Below, piece after piece: positions 56,619 to 64,000 of a stretch of 64,000 nucleotides of DNA. The stretch covers positions 8,042,251 to 8,106,250 of the forward strand of contig CM066924.1 of NCBI GenBank assembly GCA_033964015.1, given 5' to 3'. Source of the DNA: Scolanthus callimorphus (taxonomy: Eukaryota; Cnidaria; Anthozoa; Actiniaria; Edwardsiidae). Position 1 is the stretch's first letter. Every line of letters starts with the position of its first letter. A program made the position numbers and the translations under genes. The notes below the pieces were generated by a model. That model was not told where the DNA came from and did not search any database. It saw only the letters and a list, made by a program, of their open reading frames with translations.

Positions 56619-56654
<36 letters not shown>

Positions 56655-57565
56655 AAGAGTTAAATGGTCGGCCCCTAACTCTGGAGAAAGCAACTCGGCG
56701 CGTGAACACAGTTTCCACGCAGAAGATGACTAATTTATATCGCTCCATTTATTTCGTAAAGAGAAAGGTAAGATAGTTTGATAGTTTTTGGTTCTGTGGT
56801 AACTGAATATTATCGCATTCCTTTTTCAATCTTGCTGTGTGAGTTGTTTTCCAATACGTAGCCCAATTGTTTTTAGCACATAAAAATAAAAAAAGAATGA
56901 AATGCTTTCATAAATGCTTTAACCAAAACGTTTATACTTTTGGTGGCAACTTATAACCAAAACGTTTATACTTTTGGGTGTTTGGTCTCTTCACTTCTGA
57001 TTTTCTGTCATACCAATTTTTTATTGCTAGTTCTATAGAATGCTGTCCACAACCTCTTCATTTATTTTTCTCAAGATTTGTCCAATGTCGAGGAGTTTCA
57101 CAATCACTGGACAAAACTACAGGAGCACAGGGAAACAACTTCTTTGATAGCCTGTTCATATGGCGCCCTGCAGTGCACAGAAGGAATGGGCGTGGCCAGT
57201 CCTAGTTCCTCACAAACTTTCTTTATTGAGCCCATTTAACTATGGACCAGCTGGCAAATATTGTACTGGTCAAAAAACGATCGGATGCATAATAGCGCGG
57301 TCGCACCCTTTAAACGTTACAAACAATAACTAAAAAATAAAGTGAGCAAAACAATGAATATTCGATAACACCAATAACATAACGATAACAAGGCAAGGCT
57401 AATGATAGATAATCACGTTATCGCTCATCACGTCTTACACTTGCAAACATAATCATAGACTCGATCATAGGCGTACATTTGTCTTGATCTTGTGGTTCGC
57501 TCTTCACGTCACAGATGTCCTGTGATGTCTGTTGTACATTCGCGCATAGAGACGCATGGGGGGGA
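56454..57565. mobile_element. Insertion in left arm, 19 bp direct repeats
   Basis: Absent from the right arm. CTGAGATTTAGGCGTTACG occurs on both sides (56435-56453 and 57566-57584) but only once in the right arm (about 58362-58380, inverted), so it is either a long target duplication or a duplication made during repair. The segment starts with a TAA-flanked MITE (56464-56675); the remaining 0.9 kb has no poly-A, no TIR and no recognisable coding. Confidence 0.65.
56464..56675. mobile_element. MITE with TAA duplication and 34 bp C tract
   Basis: GGGGCCGACCATTTAACT at the left pairs with the right end (agttaaatggtcggcccc); flanks are TAA (56461-56463 and 56676-56678). Next to the TIRs lie an 11 bp G run and a 34 bp C run (56619-56652). 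The 3 bp TAA duplication fits PIF/Harbinger. Open frames here encode only poly-proline from the C tract. Confidence 0.82.
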
Positions 57566-57806
57566 CTGAGATTTAGGCGTTACGTGGTTAGAAATTTGGA
57601 CAAATCAACACTCAAATCGTTTGATTTTGAGTGCGCGTTTGTTAACTCCCTCTACAATCAACTCAACTGTGAAATCTAAATCTATTTAAAATGCAACAAT
57701 CGCCAAGCGAACGTTTCCCACGTGACCAGATGTTGTTTTGCAGTCCAAAGTGACCGTGAGTTCAGTTTTACGCGCGCTATGGCCTCTTGTAAGTCTTTTA
57801 AAGTTG

Positions 57807-58144
57807 TTGGCGGTCCGGGAAAATCCCCTATTTTTGGGCGGGGGTGCTCGTCATACCTTTTAAGGTTTACAATCAGGCCTCCGGTACCTTTTACTGGTAA
57901 AATTCGACTAAACGTGAAATTTTTCCAGATACTGAGGTACTGTTAGAGGTCCGTTCTAGCAAATCAATTGTGGCAGACTTGGTAGCCTGAATTTCAGAAT
58001 ATTTCGAGGGAAATACGTCTTGTTGGTACCTTTTAGGTGTCAAAATAAACTAAGCTACGCCATTTTAAGTACCTTTAGGGGTAAATCGAAAGTTCCCGAC
58101 GAGCACCCCCGCCCCCAAAATAGGGATTTCCCCGGACCGTCAAC
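57807..58144. mobile_element. Central TIR element of the foldback
   Basis: gttggcggtccgggaaaatc continuing 'ccctatttttgggcgggggtgctcgtca' is mirrored by 'cgacgagcacccccgcccccaaaatagggatttccccggaccgtcaac'. Internal 'taccttttaaggtttac' and 'gtaccttttaggtgtcaa' units make it a distant relative of the MITE A-C family. It occupies the loop of the large foldback, so both halves of the loop are themselves paired. Confidence 0.7.
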
Positions 58145-60418
58145 AAGTTTAAAAGACTCACAAGAGGCCATAACGTGCGTAAAACTGAACTCACGGTCAC
58201 CTTGGACTGCCAAACAACATCTGGTCACGTGATCTTAAAGTCGTGGGAAACGTTCGCTTGGCGATTGTTGCATTTTAAAGAGATTTAGATTTCACAGTTC
58301 AGTTGAGTTGATTGTAGAGGGAGTTAACAAACGCGCACTCAAAATCAAACGAAATTTCTAACCGCGTAACGCCTAAATCTCAGAAAACCTCGTAAGATAC
58401 AAAATTATTTTAGCAAATTATAAACCCAAATAAAAGAGTACATTTGCTAGTAATTCATTTATTTTATTTCCCGATTTATGAAAGCTTTTAATTCAAATTC
58501 ATTCCCATGCGCTAAAAATGACTCGGCTAAAGTAATTCAATTAGCATCGGCTGGGAAAACAATTGAAACAGCAAAACCAAAGTTTTGTACTTCGAAGCCT
58601 AAAAATACAAAATTTATCTTATCTTCCAGTTGGTAAAATAAAAGGAGCGATTCCTTTCAGGAGCAACTAGTGTACATGTTGGGAAAATTCCTCCTCTAAG
58701 AAAAGATGTGTAAATTCGTAGTGAATCAACTTCTCACGCAAGTACTGTCTCGCTTTATGCTAATTATGTTCACAGATTGGAAATTTCTAAATCTGTATAT
58801 TTACTAAATCTAAAGCTACGACAGCTAACCTGACTTCTATGACTATTTCTATAATAATAAATGCCTTTTTAGAACAATTTAAACAAGTAAATGTGAATAT
58901 TTCCCTTCCTGGCATGAAGTCAATTTGAATCGCGTGTCATGTGAAAAATGCAAAAGTGACTTCGACGTTTCGCTCTCGTAGAAGGTAAATATTTGCGGGC
59001 CGCGATTAATTTTTTTATATGATAGAAATGAAAGGTTGGGAATAATGTTAAAACATTTTTTTTGAAAATTCGATGCGCACCAGCTGAGATTCTTGCCCCC
59101 GAATTCTAGTCAAATTTAAGCCGAACAATTTTTGCTTTTGACGGGGCTCATGTAGGGTCCTGCAAATTTTTTGGAAAATCAAAAGCAAAAATAATCTTAT
59201 CGTTTTCCAGCCGTCTATGTATCAGTCAATTCCAGCGGTGACCATCCCCCCCCCGGGACACCGTGGGGCATTTGCGCACCGCTGCCTTCCCTGGGGTGGG
59301 GAATTTTGAAAATTTTGCTGGTCCCAGGGTCGGGAATTGTTTTTCCCCGGGGAGGGGGTGGGGAATTTTGGTTTTCTAATCTCAAGCGCGTCGGGTTTTG
59401 CGAACTACAACACCAGTTACAATAACTATCGTTTGGCAGTTACAAAGTCCCAGTTACAGAAAATAACGCCACATAAAATATAATGCAGAGCATGGCCCCT
59501 ATACACCACGTTTGGGGAAGACACATTTGCACATTTCGCAGTTAACGTCTCCTATAGAGAAGAAACAGATTTCGCAATTTCGTCTCAGTGGAAAACATAA
59601 AAATGAATTGACACTATAAAAGAGTTCCAATTTAGCAAAAAGTCAAGTAACATAACTGTCAAATAGTTGCTCTGCAAATAGAATAAAGGTAAATTTCGCA
59701 TTGAGAGATTCCGGAGACAATTTGCAGAAATGGCTATAACGGCGAATGGCCTAGGAATGTCTACCGATATTGTACTAATACCTTAGTTTCACTTCTTTAT
59801 TTATATTTTGTCTCACTTTCAGTGAAGTGAGAACTCGTTCAAAGACGAGAAAACTAAAGTACATTTACTGAAACGAATTATAAATGCTCGAACAGTATAA
59901 ATGGAGTTGAAGTTTTTGTTGTGAAGCTTTGTCACGCAGAGTCGATGGAATCCTACCGGGCTTTTTCTCGTCCCGGGCTGGGGCATTTTTCCGCTTTTTG
60001 TGTTCCCCGCCGTGGGGTATTTTGCATTTTTGCTAGCCCGGGGGTGGGGAATTTTCAGTTTTATTTTTAGAAATGACCAAAATCCCGGGGTTGCCCGGGG
60101 GGGCATGGTCAGCGCTGGAATTGACTGATACATAAATGACACACTTTTATGAGATCGAAAACAAAATCTCAATATCTTTCGCTTTCAGGCTTTGCGAGGC
60201 TTCCCAATCTAGGCAAAATTTTGCGATTTTCGGTGTCGCGACGAGCCCTATTTGGGTGAAATCAGACTTGACGAGATTTCTCGAAAAATTAAACTCGCTG
60301 AAAATTTTAAACTCCATTTTCGAAAATAGTTCCATATGGGAGCTCATTTTATAAAATAAACTGGAGGTCGATTTTTTTTATCTGTCGGACGATGTTTGAT
60401 ATTTACAGGCAGCGGCTC
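58145..60418 (-). repeat. Right arm of the TTAA foldback
   Basis: Inverse of 55300-57806. It lacks the 1.1 kb left-arm insertion and has gained the 915 bp MITE at 59218-60132. Apart from these the arms correspond in order from TIR to centre. Confidence 0.88.
59218..60132. mobile_element. 915 bp TIR element with TA duplication
   Basis: TGTATCAGTCAATTCCAGCG at the left is matched by the inverted right end (cgctggaattgactgataca). Pairing continues through the GACCAT and C-run region. TA dinucleotides flank it (59216-59217, 60133-60134), and the left arm of the host foldback shows the uninterrupted site. TA duplication indicates Tc1/mariner-type mobilisation. Multiple 'ccccgggg.tggggaatttt' units lie near both ends. 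No transposase: the longest frame (117 codons) is featureless. Confidence 0.85.
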
Positions 60419-61240
60419 TTAATAATGAGGGAAATTTTCTTTTTACAGAACCACCTCAAAACTGTCCCCGCTGGATGTATTCCTGCTTTTCAAAATTTTT
60501 CACGCACTATCCGAGTATTGGCGAACAGTATTAAAACTAACAAAAGTGGAATAAAGGGGGCCACACTCCCATTAGAAAACTGTAAAATACTTAATATTAA
60601 AGACAGGTGCTTTGTTCTTGACAAAATGAAATCAAAATCTTTATATGACCAACTAATCCTTGAAAAGTTAGCTCGACCCACAGCGGCAATAAAGTATGAA
60701 TCTTTTCTTGGCCCGACCCTCGATTGGAAAAAGATATACAGTCTTCCTTTTAAAGTAACCCTTTCCACTAAGTTGAGAGAATTTCAATACAAAATTTTGC
60801 ATCGAATTTTATATACAAATGACGTACTGTACAAATTCAGACTAGTTGATAATCCAATATGCTTTCTGTGCAAACAGGAGTATGAAACCCTCGAGCACAT
60901 GTTATTTTTATGCAAAGAAGTTAAAACATTTTGGCAAGGAATAGAAAAGTTAATTGAGAAACATATGAAAACAAAGCTCAACATCGACATTAAGATAGTG
61001 TTTTTTGGCTTCCTAACACCACATCGCCACAATATCTTGATCAACTATTTACTGTTAGAAAGCAAATATCTGATATACACCCTAAGAAATAACAACGTGC
61101 CACAACCATCTTTAATTAGTAGCTTAATGAAAAAAATAACAAATACTTTTCAAACTGAACAACATTTAGCGAGAGAAAAGAATCTTCTACCTTTTCATTA
61201 CGAAAAATGGGAACCTTTTTTACAAATTGTATCCCATTAG
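60419..61240 (+). pseudogene. LINE C ORF2 C-terminus after the foldback
   Basis: Resumes after the TTAA with a shift relative to the upstream frame, then stays open: MREIFFLQNHLKTVPAGCIP, SKSLYDQLILEK, then the LINE C-terminal domain KLREFQYKILHRILYTND and the zinc-knuckle CFLCKQEYETLEHMLFLC. It stops at 61238-61240. Similar in layout to LINE B 48537-48022. 3' UTR and poly-A follow. Confidence 0.9.
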
Positions 61241-61488
61241 AACACCCCACAGGTACTAGTGTTGCCCACGAACAGTTAAATGAAAGTTTGATACGTGAAG
61301 CGGGATGGGTGGGTGGGTGGGGGTATTTACAAAGGGGAAGGGCGGGAATTAAGAATGTGTGGTTGTGTGGGTGTGTTTAGGAGGGGAGGGTGTGAGTATA
61401 CATATGTAAAAAGGAAAAAAAAAATGTATAAACAATGTATGTAATAACGATATGTTAGTGCAATAAAAAAAAAAAAAAAAAAAAAAAA
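61241..61488 (+). other. LINE C 3' UTR and poly-A
   Basis: Includes a gggtgggtggg patch (61307-61322), a t/g-rich stretch, AATAAA at 61462 and an A run of about 24 to 61488, followed by the target duplication. A long A tail suggests the insertion is not very old, despite the decayed frames. Confidence 0.85.
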
Positions 61489-62178
61489 CGTCCGATTGTA
61501 AATTGTCCGATATCAAAAAGAAATCTAATCTTCGTTGAATTACTCTGCGTCCTTGGCCAGTTCCTCTCCATGTGCAACGTTTCAGATCAGGATTCCTTAG
61601 TCTCCAAATATCACATAAGTCGAGATCTAGCATAATTGCCGAAATTGTTTCAATTGATTTTAATTTTAATTGAGGAGATGAGCCCGACGCATCTAAATCG
61701 CTATCAAAAACAAAATTAAAATCTCCACCCCAGATAATCGACGACTCAACTGGATAGTCAATTTGAAGTAATTGATGAAATATTTGTTTAAATAAAGCGA
61801 CTTGTTCGCTTTCATAATTTGGTGCATAAGAATTAATTAGCAAAAAGGGTGATCCTTGAATATAACAAAAACAAATTACGTATCGGCCATGTATATCAAC
61901 AATTTTTGACGCTATTCTGTAATCCAATTTTTTCCAAACAATATAGCAACCCCACGACTGTTAGTGTTCCCATGTGACCATAAGACCTGACCGCCGAATT
62001 GTTTAGACCACTTCTCCTCTGTATCAGTCGAGCTATGAGATTCCTGGATAAAAGTAATCCCAGAATCCCAGCCATGCTTATCAAACCAATTGAACATTTT
62101 AATGCGCTTCTTATGATCTCTCATCCCACGTAAATTCAAAGAAAGAACTGGAAAATTGTAATTAGACTCCATTGTCAA
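61489..62178 (-). pseudogene. LINE B ORF2 N-terminal endonuclease
   Basis: Starts MTMESNYNFPVLSLNLRGMR (62178) with endonuclease landmarks LNLRG, FIQES, then after a frameshift near 61920 (GKNW to LDYRIASKI) INSYAPNYESE, IIWGGDFNFVFD and RRLDFFLISDNLQSDV. The last residue is at the LINE C insertion site. The domain completes at 51031 and below with STDHS. Confidence 0.9.
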
Positions 62179-62475
62179 AAAGACAAAGAGAGCCTAGCAT
62201 CACTTGAAATAATAGTAAAAATTAGCATTTTGTAGGGAAATTTAAACAAGAACTTTAAAGAAAGTGCCTTAATTGTCGGTGTAGAACAGAAAAAACGATA
62301 GAAAACAAAACAGAAAAATAAGAAATTAAGACAGAAATTACTCAGAACGAAGACCGCGAGACGAGCAATATCAACCCCCCCTAATAACACACTGAAATTT
62401 CCATCAATGCTATAACCTAAGCTAGCCTAAAGGTCTACCGTTCGCCCATAATTAATGTTCACGAAACTCAAATGT

Positions 62476-63348
62476 CAATCAATCTCAATTCACAAAAATA
62501 CCCTCAATAATAAGGCGGTATGGTTCTGCTTTACTGAAAGAAGCCCGTTTCTCCTCTTCCAGCGCTAGTTCCAATTTCGGCAGCAAGGGCTTGCGTAACT
62601 ACAGTACTCTCTTAGGAAGATCTGGTCCGACGCCATACGACACTCCTTCATCTCTTTTAGGTCGTCTTGCCATGACCATTTCACGGTCTGGATAGCGCAG
62701 GAAACGCGCAATTATCGGACGTATCTTCTCCCCCGTCTTCCGTCCCAAACGGTGAACTCTTTGAAGCTCCATCTTTTCCGCGTTTTCGACACCCAGGGCA
62801 TTTTTCATGAAATCATAGAGAACCGCTTCCACATCTTCACCTTCGCTTTCAGCCACTCCGTAAAAACGCAAGTTCTCCCGTCGTTGGTAAACCTGGTTAT
62901 TTAGCAACTGGAGCTCAAGCTCCTTGATTTTTTCCTCTTTACGCGCCTTTCCCTTCTCTATGTTCTTAACATACTCATCAAGCTTAGCATCCTGAAACTC
63001 GACGCTTCGTTCGAGAGCCGCTTGAGTTACATGAAGCCGATCCAAATGCTCGTCAATCCTCTTAATTTCATGATTAAGCGCGGCCTTTAATCCTTCCACT
63101 TCTTTAGCAATCATATCCAGTTTGTCCAGTTTCTTGAGGACGAGGTCAATTTTGGGGCCCACGTCTTCAGCCATCTTCAGAGCCGATAATACGATATCGT
63201 GTTCTTGCGAACTCGTTATGTCTTCATCCACCACGTGTGTGTCAGAACTTACTGCTTCACGTAATTTCTTGTTGTCAGGGCTCTTCTCTGCCTCCGAGGA
63301 ACTACTACTACCTCTCGTTTTCCTTTTTAAACTCTGCAGCCATTCCAT
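62476..63348 (-). pseudogene. LINE B ORF1, coiled coil and RRM-type domain
   Basis: MEWLQSLKRKTRGSSSSSEA, a long heptad-like region (IDLVLKKLDKLDMIAKEVEG to KEEKIKELELQLLN), then RRENLRFYGVAES, ELQRVHRLGRK, RPIIARFLRYPDREMVM and GPDLPKRVL. A TAG at 62599-62601 interrupts the frame; reading continues in the same frame as LRKPLLPKLELALEEEKRAS to another stop near 62477. Homologous to LINE C ORF1. Confidence 0.85.
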
Positions 63349-63860
63349 GAAATACTAAACGACAATTATGATAAATTTTCCTTATTTTTCCGAGAGCGAA
63401 CGGTACACACAACCTTACTCCCTCATGCTCTCCCCAGATCTCCAAAAGATTTTAGGGGTTGTTTTGGGAAAAATCCGGCCCCAGTAAGCGCTATGGCCCT
63501 GAATAGGCCATGGTACATAAGAGTCCACACCACTCTGCTTACATGTACATCCACATCAGCTTCTTTATCTGAGTTCCTTATCGCATGATAATGGTGTTCA
63601 AAGCTATAGATTTTAGTCTTTTTAGAACTGAAGTAGGTTGCATAAAATATGTTGCAAATCTGATCTACATTAGCTTTGCAGTGGAGTTCTTGTAATCATG
63701 ACACTGATAGTTTGAATGTAAAGGACATTCATGGTATAGGTTCATGTTGTAATGTCTAGATAGCCTCATCCTGTCCAGATATGTGCATTTTTCACTTACT
63801 GCTGCTTTTGCTGTCTTCCAAATTCAAGTTTTAGTTTCTATGGCAAACATTCCCTGGGTC
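63349..63860. other. LINE B 5' UTR and unassigned flank
   Basis: The first tens of bases upstream of 63348 (minus sense) are presumably the LINE B 5' UTR; the 5' boundary could not be set because no target duplication matching the 47.82 kb flank was found. The remainder holds no gene that I can see. Confidence 0.4.
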
Positions 63861-64000
63861 CAGGGCCCGACATTAACGTTTTTCACTCGGTGCCACTGGC
63901 GACCAATTCAAAAAAGTTTTAGTCGCCAAAAGCAATATTTAGTCGCCATATACACGTGGTTTTCAGGAGAACTTAGAAAGATGGGGCGCCATTTGGCGAC
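63861..64000. mobile_element. hAT-like element, left end, cut by window edge
   Basis: CAGGGCCCGACATTAACG is a typical hAT-style CAGGG terminus. Repeated 'ttagtcgcca' and 'tggcgac' motifs follow. The right end lies outside the window, so length and coding capacity are unknown. Confidence 0.55.

Larger units (their letters stand above)
55300..57806 (+). repeat. Left arm of the TTAA foldback
   Basis: Pairs with 58145-60418. It carries the empty site of the right-arm MITE (gtcatctagatgg near 55578) and an extra segment of about 1.1 kb at 56454-57565. Near 55800-55870 and 56400-56450 it contains no open frame of note. Confidence 0.88.
55300..60418. mobile_element. 5.1 kb TTAA-flanked foldback transposon
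   Basis: Begins GAGCCGCTGCCTG and ends with the exact inverse, flanked by TTAA at 55296-55299 and 60419-60422. The inverted arms run from the ends to about 57806 and 58145; after subtracting later insertions (about 1.13 kb in the left arm, 0.92 kb in the right) both arms are about 1.37 kb and align throughout. The centre is a MITE-like element (57807-58144). No transposase is present. TTAA duplication suggests mobilisation by a piggyBac-type enzyme, although the terminus lacks the usual CCC start. The arms differ by scattered substitutions, which argues against an assembly artefact. Confidence 0.88.
51032..61486 (+). mobile_element. LINE C, full-length L1/Tx1-like, inside LINE B
   Basis: Bounded by a 13 bp target duplication. 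It has a 70 bp 5' UTR, ORF1 (51102-51974), ORF2 (52338 to 61240, interrupted), a 3' UTR with AATAAA (61462) and poly-A. A 5,119 bp foldback element with TTAA duplication is inserted in ORF2 at 55299/60419; without it LINE C is about 5.3 kb. ORF1 and ORF2 contain frameshifts and stops, so this copy is dead. Related to but clearly distinct from LINE B. Confidence 0.92.
47826..63348 (-). mobile_element. LINE B, L1/Tx1-like, split by LINE C
   Basis: A minus-strand LINE with ORF1 (63348-62599 and beyond) and ORF2 (62178 down to about 48022), ending in AATAAA (near 47852) and a T run on the plus strand (poly-A, 47826-47835). LINE C is inserted in the ORF2 endonuclease region: 61487-61499 and 51019-51031 carry the same 13 bp, and FFLISDNLQSDV continues as SGIDITPAPSTDHSAISLHL across the gap. 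Without LINE C the element is about 5.1 kb. Several frameshifts and an ORF1 stop show it is inactive. Its own target duplication was not found. Confidence 0.9.

Noticed and set aside
56503..56776. Proline-rich protein frames
   Set aside because: Poly-proline comes from the 34 bp C tract inside a MITE.
55300..60418. Giant palindrome as an assembly artefact
   Set aside because: The arms differ by substitutions and each carries a private insertion, and TTAA duplications sit at the outer ends; an artefact would give identical arms.

Overview
The window is eukaryotic, metazoan DNA made almost entirely of transposable elements and tandem repeats. Spliced genes with GT/AG introns, several LINE clades, a CMC/EnSpm (CACTA) DNA transposon with animal-type proteins, many short foldback elements and low GC all point to a marine invertebrate. 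The repeat styles make an anthozoan cnidarian, probably a stony coral, my best guess, but this is inference. I found no intact host gene. The only host-like coding sequence is a broken fragment of a class A GPCR.

Layout. 0.9-5.2 kb: a small TIR element, then a roughly 4 kb foldback element made of three tandem arrays (16, 49 and 78 bp units); the 16 bp unit recurs inverted inside the 78 bp unit. 5.2-10.2 kb: a tRNA-like SINE head and a TTA-flanked MITE in otherwise unassigned DNA. 10.2-14.3 kb: a nearly full LINE (LINE A, minus strand) with endonuclease, reverse transcriptase and the end of an SGNH-hydrolase ORF1; a one-base loss shifts its C-terminus out of frame. 14.3-14.75 kb: a MITE with an 8 bp target duplication. 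14.77-28.15 kb: a GPCR fragment split by a 12,664 bp EnSpm element that has matching CACTG termini, a CA target duplication, subterminal repeats, a nine-exon transposase gene (842 codons, all splice junctions in frame) and a divergent nine-exon gene for a SAM-domain protein.

28.4-47.4 kb: a field of non-autonomous elements (a Penelope-like terminal piece with a hammerhead-like core, two TTAA-flanked elements one inside the other, hAT-like MITEs, near-perfect palindromes) plus two degraded LINE 3' ends. 47.8-63.35 kb: a multi-level nest. LINE B (minus strand) is split by full-length LINE C (plus strand, 13 bp target duplication, poly-A). LINE C is split by a 5,119 bp TTAA-flanked foldback element, and each arm of that foldback carries a later insertion (a 1.1 kb segment that itself holds a TAA-flanked MITE on the left, a 915 bp TA-flanked MITE on the right). 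The last 140 bp begin another hAT-like element that runs off the window.

Functionally, the only set of genes likely to work together is the EnSpm pair: a DDE transposase and a SAM-domain partner transcribed outward from a shared 320 bp promoter region, flanked by repeated terminal motifs that could be protein-binding sites. The transposase reads as intact. The partner is intact apart from one splice acceptor that reads GG instead of AG. All LINE copies carry frameshifts or stops and look inactive.
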